The notes beneath the pieces are model-generated. The model was not told the origin of the DNA. It worked only from the letters and a program-made list of their open reading frames with translations, and made no database searches. This document shows positions 19,426-28,005 of a stretch of 64,000 nucleotides of DNA, one piece after another. Numbering within the stretch: position 1 is the stretch's first letter; every line of letters starts with the position of its first letter. The stretch covers positions 63,382-127,381 of the forward strand of contig JAJZDW010000002.1 in NCBI GenBank assembly GCA_021851405.1, read 5' to 3'. The position numbers were made by a program, and so were the translations under genes. The stretch is from Pseudomonadota bacterium (GTDB taxonomy: Bacteria > Pseudomonadota > Gammaproteobacteria > Steroidobacterales > Steroidobacteraceae).

Positions 19426-20473
19426 GAGCCGTAACCCCTTAACGTATGATCAATTTGCCGTATCAAGCCGCTCGCCGATCTTGCGCTCGAGGCGCCCGGC
19501 GCTGAATCCACACGGTGCGAGGCGCTGCGGACTTCAGGTCCGCGGCACCGAAATCATCGAGGCCGATCCCCCGGCCGTCGGTACCGACGTCACGTCGCCA
19601 CGATAACGTAGCGCCGGCCCCGACCGCCAGCCGCCCGCGCATCGTGCGCGGCGGCTGGCGGCGGCCAGCGTCATCCCGCAGCGCGAACACGTCGGTGACC
19701 GGCAAAAATACGAGAGGCCGGTATCGGCCCATGCCCGGTGAGCGATGTCGCCTCGAGGTCCTTCCCGGAACCGACGGGGTCGCGAGGCCGATGCGGCTCG
19801 TACGAGCCGGCCTGCGCAGACCTCCGGGACGGTGCACGCTCACCCCTGAGCGGCCGGCGCCGAGCCGCGCATCACGTCCCGCCCGGTCACCGGCAGGCCC
19901 CTCGCTGCGGGGTCGCGAGGGTGCACAGGCGGGCGCGCCGATGCACTGCGGGCGCCCCAGGTGAACGGCCGCCGGGCGCCCCGCTCCTCGACGGCGCTCG
20001 CCGTACGCAGTCATGCGCACCCCAGCGCGTTCCGCAGCGCGCTCGCAAGCTCTCGGCGTGTGCTCATCGGCTCCTTTCAGGCGGCGCGGGCCCTCATCGC
20101 ACCCGCCCGCGCGGCCACCGCCGCGCGACATCAGGGGAAAAGGGGCCGGCATTGTCCCCCAGCGCATCCCAATGCTCAATCTCCGCACCGGCGCCGGCGA
20201 GTGCCCACCGGATGTCCGCCCATCCGTTCGTGGACCCTCTGACGAGCACCGGCCCGCACGCCTGTATAAATAGCCAGATCGACGGGAGTCTCGCCCGCCG
20301 GGTCGGTGAAGCGCCCCGCACGGCGCAGATCCCGGTCCCGGCTCGAACCGGACGGACGGCCGTGAGGGCCCGAGGCCCAGAGCGTGCTGTTGGGAACCAC
20401 TGAACACCGGACGGCCGCGCGGATGCCAACCAGTTCACTGCGGGTTAAGGCGTCTTTGCTACGCTGCGCGCAC
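19426..20473. other. 1-kb gene-free, palindrome-rich divergent region
   Basis: The gap between gap (minus) and the cpdA-like gene (plus) holds no supportable gene; all open frames are Arg/Pro/Ala-rich GC artefacts. It holds three strong symmetric elements: the perfect 14-bp palindrome CGTCGGTACCGACG (19576-19589), a near-perfect hairpin CGCCAGCCGCC...GGCGGCTGGCG spanning about 19624-19661, and the perfect 16-bp palindrome CGGCTCGTACGAGCCG (19794-19809). The minus strand near 20230-20310 encodes ankyrin-like fragments in two frames, perhaps a decayed gene. The ends must contain the gap and cpdA promoters. Confidence 0.55.
20460..20465 (+). promoter_or_regulatory. -10-like TACGCT 8 nt from the cpdA-like start
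   Basis: TACGCT is followed by GCGCGCAC and ATG 20474, with no Shine-Dalgarno between. The arrangement matches the other candidate leaderless starts in this window. It has no clear -35 partner, so the call is weak on its own. Confidence 0.3.
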
Positions 20474-21256
20474 ATGAGCAGCGTACGTCTCATTCAGTTC
20501 ACCGACCTGCACCTGTACGCCAGCGAGGGCGGCGTGCTGCGCGGGGTGCCGACGCTGCCATCGGTGCGTCGGGCGCTGGCCCACGCGCAGCGCGGCCTGT
20601 GGCCGCCGGATGCGCTGCTAGTCACCGGCGACATCGTGCAAGATGACCCCGGCGGTTATGTGCATTTTCGCGCGCTGTTCGGCGCGCTGCACGTGCCGGT
20701 GTTGTGCCTGCCGGGCAACCACGACGACCCGCCCCGGCTGCGCGAAGCGCTCAGCGAGGCGCCGTTCCTCACCGGCGGTCAGCTCGAGCTGGGCCGCTGG
20801 CGCATCATCCTGCTCGACAGCGTGGTGCCCGGCGCGGCCCACGGCGAGTTGCGCCACAGCAGCCTCGTTGCGCTCGATGCGGCGCTCACCCAGGCCGATG
20901 AGCGCCCGGCGCTGGTGTGTCTGCATCATCATCCGGTGCCGATGCACAGCCGCTGGCTCGATCAGGTGGGCCTCGTCAACGCGCAGGCCTTCTTCGCCGT
21001 CATCGACCGTCACCCCAACGTACGGGGCATACTCTGGGGGCACGTGCATCAGAGCTTCGATGCGCTGCGCAAGGGCGTGCGACTGCTCGGCACGCCCTCG
21101 ACCTGCGCACAGTTCAAGCCACACGCGGAGAACTTCGAGCTCGACCCGCGGCCGGCGGCCTATCGCACGCTCGAACTGTATGCCGATGGGTCAATCGTCA
21201 CCGAAGTGGTTTGGATGGAGACCGTAAGCGGCCGCGGATCGATGAGCGCGGCGTAA
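20474..21256 (+). CDS. cpdA: metallophosphoesterase, 3',5'-cAMP phosphodiesterase-like
   Basis: A 260-residue class III calcineurin-like phosphodiesterase. All metal-binding blocks are present in order: TDLHLYA (DxH), GDIVQDDP (GD), LPGNHDD (GNHD), CLHHHP and GHVHQ. This order and length fit CpdA, which hydrolyses cAMP and lowers CRP signalling; the family also has members acting on other cyclic nucleotides, so the substrate is inferred. It stands alone, transcribed toward the Wzi-like gene 86 bp downstream. Confidence 0.85.
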   Translation: MSSVRLIQFTDLHLYASEGGVLRGVPTLPSVRRALAHAQRGLWPPDALLVTGDIVQDDPGGYVHFRALFGALHVPVLCLPGNHDDPPRLREALSEAPFLTGGQLELGRWRIILLDSVVPGAAHGELRHSSLVALDAALTQADERPALVCLHHHPVPMHSRWLDQVGLVNAQAFFAVIDRHPNVRGILWGHVHQSFDALRKGVRLLGTPSTCAQFKPHAENFELDPRPAAYRTLELYADGSIVTEVVWMETVSGRGSMSAA

Positions 21257-21342
21257 CGCGCGTCGCGAGGCGCCATTGATCTTTGTCCTCGCGCTGGCTA
21301 CTTTGCGCGCCTTGCGGACGCAATAAGCCACACGAGAACGGA

Positions 21343-23355
21343 ATGACTCGACACACCCTGCCCCGGGGGCTGCTGCTCCTGAGCCTCCTCGCCCTCGCGC
21401 CCAGCGTCTTCGCACGCGGCGTCACCCCTTACCTGCCGCTGAACCTCGATCCGGCGATGCAGAACTCGGTCGAACGGGTGCTGATCCTCGGCGATGAGCC
21501 GGTGCTGTCCCGACCGATCCCGGCCGCGCTGGTCCTCGAGGCACTGCCGAAAGCCTGCCGCGTCGACCGGCCGCTCTGTGAGCGGGTGCGGCATTACCTG
21601 CGCCGCTACATGCACTCCAACGGCGTGGAGTTCGCCAGCGCCTCGATCGGTGTGACCGGAGGACGTTCCAACATCACGCTGCCGAACGCGCACGGCGAGA
21701 AGGCGCAGAGTCCCTTCCAGGTCGCCGCGGCGGGCTACCTGCAGCCGAACTCGCACATCCTGCTCAATCTCGGCGGGGACATCTACCGCGGCCGCGTGAC
21801 GCCGACCGGCACCATGCTCAGCCTCGGCTTCGACTGGGCGCAGCTCGATATCGGCTACCGGGATCATTGGTGGTCGCCGCTCACCGACAGCGCCATGCTG
21901 ATCAGCACCGAGGCGCCGACCATGCCCTCGATCACGCTGTCGAACTATCAGCCCCTGACGCGGCTCGGCCTGCAGTACGAGATCTTCGTGGCGCAGATGT
22001 CGCAGTCGAGCCGTATCGAGCTGCCGAACTTCACCTTCACCCGCGGCCACCCGAAGATGGGGGGGCTGCGGCTGAGCATCGAACCGGTGAGTGGCTGGGG
22101 ACTGTCGTTCCAGCGAGTGCTGATCTGGGGCGGCGGGGCGGCCGGTGGCGAGTCCTTCAGCAACATCATGCAGGCGTTCATCAACCCCAGCAAGGCGCAG
22201 AGCACCGGGTTCAACGCCGGCACGCACGTGGTGGGCAAACAGGAGGCCTCCGTCAGCAGCGAGTTCATTTTCCCAGGCCGCGTGCCGTTCGCCGTCTATG
22301 TCGAGTACGCCGGCAACGACACCGCCGATGGCAAGAACTACCTGCTCGGCAAGCCCGATATCTCGGTCGGTATCCAGTTCCCCCACATCGGTCCGTTCGA
22401 CCTGACGTACGAGGTCGATTCGTTCTCGCCGACCTGGTACGTGCACACCGCGAGCCCGCTGCAGACCGGGTATCTCGACGGGATCACCAACTACGGCGCG
22501 AGCATTGGCAACTGGTTCGGGGATCAGCGCGTGCTCGCCACACCGACCACAATTGCCGATCAGGTCGGCGGTCAGAGCAACATGCTGCGCCTCGGCTGGA
22601 CACCCCCGTTCGGGGGCTACCTGCAGCTGCGGCTGCGCTCGCTGTCGAACGAAGGGCAGACCACCTTCGCCACCTACCCTTACCGCAACGAGTACATGGG
22701 CTCGCTGCGGTACACGCGGCCCTGGGACGGCTATGCGGTCGGCGCCGCGCTGCAGATGGGCAGCGACGTGTTCGGTGCGCACTTCGTACGCCTGGAGGGG
22801 ACCGTGACCGACGGTTCGGCGCTGCTCAACGGGGACTCGACCGGCGCCGGGGCATTCGAGGGCACGCGGCCCAAGGGCGACTGGCTGTTCGTGCAGACCG
22901 GCGTGAACTACTACCGCATGCTCGTCAATCCGACGAGCACGGTGCGCTTCTACACCCGCTGGGCCGGCAGTCCGGACCTCACGATCGGCGCGCTGCGGCG
23001 CATCTCCAAGCATCAGGACATCGGCGTGGCGCTCGATGCGGACGCGATCAGCGGCCGGCTCATGCTCGGCGTGCGCATGATCGACTACCGTTACCGCTTC
23101 ACCTGGCCGATCGCCTTCCACGTCTTCATGGGCGCGGCGCGCTACTCGCTCGCCACCCCGGCCTACGGGCTGTATCTCGGCGCGGGCCTCGAGTGGCGCA
23201 AGTTCATGCCGAACTGGGACCTGGGCGTGGATTTCCGCAACGTGATCGACGCGAACCGGCAGCGTGACCTGCCGAGCGATCCGCAGGGCGGTGCCGGGCC
23301 CTACTCGTTCACCAGCACCTACAGTTACACGCTGTACGTGTCGCGACGCTTCTGA
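21343..23355 (+). CDS. Wzi-family capsule/exopolysaccharide outer-membrane protein
   Basis: 670 residues. A signal peptide (MTRHTLPRGLLLLSLLALA..., cleavage after VFA) precedes a mature protein whose C-terminal part shows the alternating aromatic/polar strands of an 18-stranded-type outer-membrane barrel and ends with a terminal aromatic strand (YTLYVSRRF). LGFDWAQLDIGYRDHWWSPLTDSAML is typical of the Wzi/capsule-assembly family, which anchors polysaccharide at the cell surface. ATG 21343 is chosen for the signal peptide. Three glycosyltransferase genes follow convergently, so a role in surface polysaccharide is likely. Confidence 0.82.
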   Translation: MTRHTLPRGLLLLSLLALAPSVFARGVTPYLPLNLDPAMQNSVERVLILGDEPVLSRPIPAALVLEALPKACRVDRPLCERVRHYLRRYMHSNGVEFASASIGVTGGRSNITLPNAHGEKAQSPFQVAAAGYLQPNSHILLNLGGDIYRGRVTPTGTMLSLGFDWAQLDIGYRDHWWSPLTDSAMLISTEAPTMPSITLSNYQPLTRLGLQYEIFVAQMSQSSRIELPNFTFTRGHPKMGGLRLSIEPVSGWGLSFQRVLIWGGGAAGGESFSNIMQAFINPSKAQSTGFNAGTHVVGKQEASVSSEFIFPGRVPFAVYVEYAGNDTADGKNYLLGKPDISVGIQFPHIGPFDLTYEVDSFSPTWYVHTASPLQTGYLDGITNYGASIGNWFGDQRVLATPTTIADQVGGQSNMLRLGWTPPFGGYLQLRLRSLSNEGQTTFATYPYRNEYMGSLRYTRPWDGYAVGAALQMGSDVFGAHFVRLEGTVTDGSALLNGDSTGAGAFEGTRPKGDWLFVQTGVNYYRMLVNPTSTVRFYTRWAGSPDLTIGALRRISKHQDIGVALDADAISGRLMLGVRMIDYRYRFTWPIAFHVFMGAARYSLATPAYGLYLGAGLEWRKFMPNWDLGVDFRNVIDANRQRDLPSDPQGGAGPYSFTSTYSYTLYVSRRF

Positions 23356-23361
23356 GCGAGG

Positions 23362-23386
23362 GGCGCGCGCGGGTCACTCGCGCGCC
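23362..23386. terminator. hairpin at the wzi-like/glycosyltransferase junction
   Basis: GGCGCGCG (23362-23369) pairs with CGCGCGCC (23379-23386) across a 9-nt loop. The stem lies just after the Wzi-like stop and runs into the last codons of the convergent glycosyltransferase, so it could terminate both. No T-tract is present. Confidence 0.35.
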
Positions 23387-24489
23387 GCGAGGCGCTGCTC
23401 GCCCGGGCCATCCTGGCCGAGCAGTGCCTCGAAATCGCGAGCGATCTGCGCGAAGGAGAAATGAGCGCACACCCACTCGCGCCCGGCGGCGCCCATGCGC
23501 TCGCGGCGCGCCTCGTCGGCGAGCAGCTCGCGGACCGCCGCCGAGAGCGCGGCGCTGTCCCCGGCCGCCGTGATGAGTCCGGTCTCGCCCGGAACCAGCG
23601 TCTCGCGCAACCCGCCGGCATCGGTCACGACGACCGGCACCCCGGCCGACTGCGCCTCGACCGACACCCGGCCGAAGGTCTCCGCGCCCACCGAGGGCAC
23701 GACAATCAGGTCGCACGCCGGGTAGAGCTGCGCCATGTCGAGCTGCCAGTCGAGAAAGCAGTGGCGTGAGGAGTGCGCCGAGCCGGCCACGCGCGCGCGC
23801 AGCTCATCGACGTCCCGTCCATCACCGACCCACAGCACCCGAGCGTGCTCGAACTGCGCGAGCAGCGGCTCGAGCGCCTCGAACATCGCGAAGATTCCCT
23901 TCTCGCGCACCATGCGGCCGGCGTAGCCAATGAGCACGTCCGAGGCGCCGATGCCGTGACGCGCACGGATCTGGGCGCGCCACTCGGCGCAGGGACGGAA
24001 CAGTTCGGTGTCGATCGGGTTGTACAGCACCACGGCGCGCGCCACGTTCATGCCCTGGCGGTGGTACTCCTCGCGGTGGAAGCGCGAGACCAGGATGAAG
24101 CGGTCGGCGCGGTGCGCCAGCATGCGCCGCGTCCGACCGCTCTTGGGTACCACCGGCCAATGGCGAAAGAACGCCACTCGGGCCCCGGCGAGGCGGCGCA
24201 AACCCATGAACACCCAATGGAAGCGCCCATCGCCCGTGACCAGCCAGTCGGGCCGCTCGCGCCGCGCCTGGGCAATCGTGCTCAGCACCAATCGCACGCC
24301 GCTCGCCACTCCGGGGGCCACCGCGAGACAGGACACTCCCGACTGGCGCAGGATGGCCTCGACCGAACTGCCGCCGCGCACCACGCAGCGCACCGTGTGG
24401 CCGCGGCGCGCCAACGCAATCGCGAGCGCCGCGCCGTGCTGCTCGGTGCCGTAGCCGCGCGTGGTTGAATCCGCAAACAGAAATTTCAT
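23374..24489 (-). CDS. glycosyltransferase family 4
   Basis: A 371-residue GT-B enzyme. The N-terminal half starts MKFLFADSTTRGYGTEQHG and the C-terminal nucleotide-sugar domain holds IGYAGRMVREKGIFAMFEAL, VLWVGDGRD and the ExxxxE-type donor site VGAETFGRVSVEAQSAGVPV. No membrane helix. ATG 24489 is preferred; the longer frame lacks coding character. It is the last of three same-strand glycosyltransferase genes convergent with the Wzi-like gene. Donor and acceptor are unknown; LPS core or exopolysaccharide assembly is likely. Confidence 0.88.
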   Translation of the reverse strand: MKFLFADSTTRGYGTEQHGAALAIALARRGHTVRCVVRGGSSVEAILRQSGVSCLAVAPGVASGVRLVLSTIAQARRERPDWLVTGDGRFHWVFMGLRRLAGARVAFFRHWPVVPKSGRTRRMLAHRADRFILVSRFHREEYHRQGMNVARAVVLYNPIDTELFRPCAEWRAQIRARHGIGASDVLIGYAGRMVREKGIFAMFEALEPLLAQFEHARVLWVGDGRDVDELRARVAGSAHSSRHCFLDWQLDMAQLYPACDLIVVPSVGAETFGRVSVEAQSAGVPVVVTDAGGLRETLVPGETGLITAAGDSAALSAAVRELLADEARRERMGAAGREWVCAHFSFAQIARDFEALLGQDGPGEQRLAARE

Positions 24490-24571
24490 CCTCACCGCCC
24501 TCTCGGCCGTGACGGCCCCGGATCGCGCTGCGCGGATCGGTCGGACGCGCCCCGCGCGCCCGGCACGATCC

Positions 24572-25663
24572 TCAGGACTCCGCCATGGCCGCGGTTGCGA
24601 CCCGGCGCGCCGTCCCGCGCCCCCCGGGCAGCGTACACCAAGCCTCAAAGACTGCCTGCACCGGAATCTCCGCGGCCCGCTCATACTGGGGCGGACCGCC
24701 AAGGCCGATCACCGCAGACCCGGTCGGGCTGCGCGGCAGCCATACCCCCTGCCCGCAGATGCCGTACAGCACGACCACCGGCAGCCCGAGCGCCGCGGCC
24801 GCATGCGCCGGGCCGGTGTCGACCGAAATCATGCTGTGCGCCGTCTCGATCAGCGCGAACAGCGGCCGCAGCTCCAGGCCCGCCACCTGCAGGTCCGCCA
24901 GTCCGATGGCCGAGCGCATTGCCTCGAGCATCGGAATCTCCTCGCGTGCCCCGCGCAGCACGAGCAGCGCCTCGGGCAGGCGAGCCCGGATACACCCGAT
25001 CAACTCGCGCCAGTGCCCGATCGGCCAGGCCTTGTCGTCGCGGTCCTGCCAGCGGCGGCGCCGGCGCGCACTCATGCTGCGGTGATTACCGGGCTGCAGC
25101 AGCACCAGCGGCCGGCCGAACCAGCCGCGCGCGCGCAGCCATGCGTCGCGCTCGCGACGCTCGAAATCCAGTACCGCGAGTCGCGGGGCACAGCGGCGAT
25201 AATCGACCGGAAGCGGATAGCCGGCCGCCTCGAGTGCCGCCGGCGTGCGCGCCCCGAGCCGCAGCAGCGCATCGATCCAATGGCCGCGTTCACCCGGCTC
25301 CTCGTCAATGAACAGGCAGCGGTCCGGATCGATGCCGCTCGTGGCGAGCAGCCGCTTCACGCGCGGCAGCTGCCGGTACTGATATTCCGCGATGTAGATC
25401 GGCCCCGGCGCGCTCGCGCGCAGCGCGCGCACCAGATGCGGCCATTGGGGAGTGAGGGGAAAGGGCGCGTGGCGCGGCAGGCTCCAGCCGTGCGCCACGT
25501 CGGGATGACCGAGAAACACGCTCGAGTTCCAGGGTCCGGCGCCCACTACCTGACAGGGCATCCCGTAACGCCGGTGCAGCATCGCCAGCAGTGCGGTCTG
25601 CATGATCATGTCACCGACCCGGCCGTGGCGGATGACGAAGGGCTGAATGGGATGCGCGCTCAT
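24572..25663 (-). CDS. glycosyltransferase family 9 (heptosyltransferase-like)
   Basis: 363 residues, GT-B fold of the ADP-heptose:LPS heptosyltransferase family. Characteristic features are the N-terminal VIRHGRVGDMIMQTALLAML, the mid-protein LLQPGNHRSM and the C-terminal STDTGP-like motif SVDTGPAHAAAALGLPVVVLYG. It probably adds heptose or a related sugar to a cell-surface glycolipid, but family members vary in donor. ATG 25663 matches the family start. It lies between two GT4 genes on the same strand, 82 bp before the next. Confidence 0.87.
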   Translation of the reverse strand: MSAHPIQPFVIRHGRVGDMIMQTALLAMLHRRYGMPCQVVGAGPWNSSVFLGHPDVAHGWSLPRHAPFPLTPQWPHLVRALRASAPGPIYIAEYQYRQLPRVKRLLATSGIDPDRCLFIDEEPGERGHWIDALLRLGARTPAALEAAGYPLPVDYRRCAPRLAVLDFERRERDAWLRARGWFGRPLVLLQPGNHRSMSARRRRRWQDRDDKAWPIGHWRELIGCIRARLPEALLVLRGAREEIPMLEAMRSAIGLADLQVAGLELRPLFALIETAHSMISVDTGPAHAAAALGLPVVVLYGICGQGVWLPRSPTGSAVIGLGGPPQYERAAEIPVQAVFEAWCTLPGGRGTARRVATAAMAES

Positions 25664-25761
25664 CGGTACGATGCGGCCGGAACCAGACGGGTCATTCTGC
25701 CCGCCCCGGCGCCCGGAACTGTAACCAATTGCACGCAGGGCGTGCCGCGCCGCCGGCACGC

Positions 25762-26826
25762 TCACGGCAGGAGTGCCGCCCGCCAGTGCTCGGCCACGGC
25801 GGTCAGCTGAAAGCGGCGGTCCGCGACCGTGACCGGGCGCTCCCCGGCGCGCCAGGCGCCGATGCGCTCCAGGTACGCCTCGAACAGCCCGAGTCCTGCG
25901 GCCACCCGCGCCGGCCCGGTGCGCCAGTGCGGCGGCAGCGGCGCACACAGCTGCTCGTAGGCGCGTTGCGCGCCGAGCACCGGCAGAATCTGGCGCTCAT
26001 CGGCGAGGATCTCGCGCGCCGCGCCGCAATCGTGGGTGATCACCGGGGTGCCGAGCGCGTTGGATTCGGCGAACACCAGGCCAAAGGTTTCGGGGATCAC
26101 GAAATTGGGAAAGAACGTGCACAGCGCGGTGCGCACTTCGGCGTGAATGCGCTCCTGCGGCTGCGGACCCAGATACCGCACCCCCTCGAGCGCCCAGCGG
26201 CCCTGCTTGTAGCCGGGATTGCCGACCACGAGTTCCAGATCGGGCATCTTGCGGCGCAGGAAACGGAATGCATCCAGCGTGTATTTCAGGCCCTTATTGG
26301 GCGAGGAGAAAAACACGAGTTTGCGCGCATCGATGGGCGAGCCGTCCGGGCGCAGCGCCGCATCGATGGGGTTGTAGATCGTGCGAGCCCGGATCGAGTC
26401 GGCCACCTGCATCCAGTGCAGCGTCGCTTCGACCGACGCGCGCTGCGTGTCCGACACGCAGATGATCTGCACATCAAGCGCCCGCAACAGCTCGGCGCTC
26501 GAGGCCAGCCAGCGGGCGCGGCGCGAGCCCGGCCGCATCCGGTCGTGCAGCCAGAGGAAAACGCGCGCATTGGGATAGAGGCGCTGGACGTCCGGCAGCG
26601 CGCGCGAATCGCGCACGAGCACCACGCACCCGACGGTCGGATCGCGCTGCGGCAGCACGTAGCGGCCACTTTGAGTCGTGCGGTTGTGCTGCGCGACGCG
26701 CGCACCGAGCGCATCGGCGATGCGCACGACACTCGCCTCGGTACCGCCGATCGCCTCACGGCGCAGCGTATCGCTGTCATAGGCGCGTACGCAGGTCGGA
26801 TCGTAAAAGACGATCGAATTCGTCAT
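25762..26826 (-). CDS. glycosyltransferase family 4
   Basis: 354 residues. Starts MTNSIVFYDPTCVRAYDSDT at ATG 26826. The acceptor domain is followed by IYNPIDAALRPDG, FFSSPNKGLKYTLDAF and the donor-site segment NFVIPETFGLVFAESNALGTPVI. No signal peptide or membrane segment. It is the first gene of the three-glycosyltransferase run and is flanked upstream by the tnpB remnant. The sugar it transfers cannot be named. A conserved SNALG(T)P tail fits GT4 retaining enzymes. Confidence 0.86.
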   Translation of the reverse strand: MTNSIVFYDPTCVRAYDSDTLRREAIGGTEASVVRIADALGARVAQHNRTTQSGRYVLPQRDPTVGCVVLVRDSRALPDVQRLYPNARVFLWLHDRMRPGSRRARWLASSAELLRALDVQIICVSDTQRASVEATLHWMQVADSIRARTIYNPIDAALRPDGSPIDARKLVFFSSPNKGLKYTLDAFRFLRRKMPDLELVVGNPGYKQGRWALEGVRYLGPQPQERIHAEVRTALCTFFPNFVIPETFGLVFAESNALGTPVITHDCGAAREILADERQILPVLGAQRAYEQLCAPLPPHWRTGPARVAAGLGLFEAYLERIGAWRAGERPVTVADRRFQLTAVAEHWRAALLP

Positions 26827-27035
26827 CCCATCAGCCACCGCAGCACCGTGCGCACCGCCACTCGCCGTTCGATCTGCCCATGCTCGCTCCTTAAAATCCC
26901 GCCCTGACCGCTCATCGCGCCGTTCCTGACAGCGCTCGAGCGGTCTTGGCCCTGACGGGCCGTTGAGCGAGTTCACGGTTCTGCGGGGGGCGGCGCCGAG
27001 CGCGCTCCGCCGCGCAGGCCACTCCCCGTGCGTCA

Positions 27036-27058
27036 CTTCCCGGCCCCTGGCCGGGAGG
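27036..27058 (-). ncRNA. candidate omega-RNA (reRNA) hairpin in the tnpB 3' region
   Basis: TCCCGGCC (27038-27045) and GGCCGGGA (27049-27056) form an 8-bp stem with a 3-nt loop, extendable by two pairs, inside the Arg/Pro-rich 3' tail of tnpB. In TnpB systems the guide RNA scaffold is encoded over the 3' end of tnpB and the right element end, and long low-complexity tails such as this one are often RNA-constrained sequence. The call rests on position and structure only. Confidence 0.25.
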
Positions 27059-27651
27059 GGGCGATGAGGATGCCGCAAGCTGCCGCATCCCCTCGGCCCG
27101 GCTGTTCTTCACCGCGTTCTCAGCGCGGTCATGGGAGACCCCGCAGGCCGGACACTCCCAACGTTTCGCGCGACCCCGTGGGGCGTTCACCGTCCCGCAC
27201 TCGCAGCCGCGTTGGCTGCTCGGATAACATTGATCGATCTCGATCACCGGCCGTCCGGCCCAGGCTGCCTTGGAGCGGACCTGCCGGCGCAGCGTCACGC
27301 GTCCCAGGCCCGGCAGGTCTACCCAGGCCCACCGGGGCGTGGCGTCGCGCTCGACCTGCGCTCGGCGCTGATCGAGCGTGAAGTGCACGCGCTCGTGTCC
27401 TCCCCGGCGCCGAAAGCGCGGGGTGCGGGCCCGGCGGGCACAGAAGGTCTGCAATGCCCGCTCCTGATCGCGCAGCACCTGATTGAACGACTCCCGAGGC
27501 AGCTCGGCGGGCCCGTGCGTCTTCGGGGCCTGGCACAGGCCGGTGAACTCCCGCGACAGCGACACCCCGTTCAGGCGCGTCGGACCGGCTTGATACGCAC
27601 TCGTGCGCCGTGCCAGCGCCCAGTTCCACACGAAACGGGAGGCGCCCAAGA

Positions 27652-27690
27652 GCCACCCCAGCGCGCGCCGCTGGCGCGCGCTGGGGTGGC
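27652..27690. repeat. perfect 18-bp inverted repeat within tnpB
   Basis: GCCACCCCAGCGCGCGCC (27652-27669), loop GCT, then its exact reverse complement (27673-27690). It lies about 43-81 nt into the tnpB coding sequence and encodes part of the N-terminal helix region (HPSARQRRALGW). Such a hairpin would be formed in the mRNA just downstream of the start codon. Confidence 0.8.
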
Positions 27691-27733
27691 AGCGCAGGCG
27701 GTAGGCTCGCTCACGGGGGGTCGACTCGGCCAT

Positions 27734-28005
27734 GAGCGCATTTACCACGTCTGAACGCAAAAAATCAACGGGCGGAACACAACTTATAACAGCCGTCGGC
27801 CATCCTTCTCTGCGCCCAAACACAACGTCATCACTGAAGTTATGAATGGACGCTGCGCAAGTGACTTCAGCAGACGGGGTCGCGAGCATCCCTGCTCGCT
27901 CCGTGGTGGGCCGCAAGCGTGGCCGAAAGGACATCGGCGGCGCACGGGCGCCGCGGCGCGCTGGAGCGCTTAACTTCTCAGCGACCCGCCGCGTCACGCC
28001 GCCCG
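27734..28005. other. gene-free segment beside tnpB; possible left end of the insertion element
   Basis: This segment is more A/T-rich than its surroundings (for example ATTTACCACG, AAAAAATCAACG, CTTATAAC) and holds no coding frame. A hairpin GCGAGCA-TCCC-TGCTCGC lies at 27882-27899. IS200/IS605 elements carry subterminal hairpins at their ends and no terminal inverted repeats, so this could be the left end, but no boundary can be fixed from one copy. Confidence 0.35.

Larger units (their letters stand above)
26912..27733 (-). pseudogene. tnpB: TnpB-like protein of an IS200/IS605-type element, internally deleted
   Basis: 273 residues from ATG 27733. The N-terminal HTH/WED part is recognisable (RAYRLRCHPSARQRRALGWL, then RFVWNWAL) and the C-terminal part too: EIDQCYPSSQRGCECG...WECPACG (zinc finger) and HDRAENAVKN (RuvC-III). 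Between VTLRR (residue about 150) and QVRSKAAWAG the central RuvC region, normally 150 or more residues holding the first Asp and the Glu of the active site, is missing. The frame remains open. The first zinc-ligand Cys is replaced (RGCECG where relatives have xxCxxCG). No tnpA is nearby. The product would not cleave DNA; whether it still binds RNA or DNA is unknown. Confidence 0.75.

Noticed and set aside
19501-19600. A selenocysteine-tRNA-like anticodon arm (GCGGA-CTTCAGG-TCCGC with a UCA loop)
   Set aside because: No T-arm with GTTCGA, no acceptor stem and no D-arm pairing could be built around it; it is just one of the region's GC hairpins.
19463-20407. A 314-codon minus-strand frame in the gap/cpdA interval
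   Set aside because: No recognisable domain; very high Arg/Pro/Gly and equal-length frames exist on the other strand.
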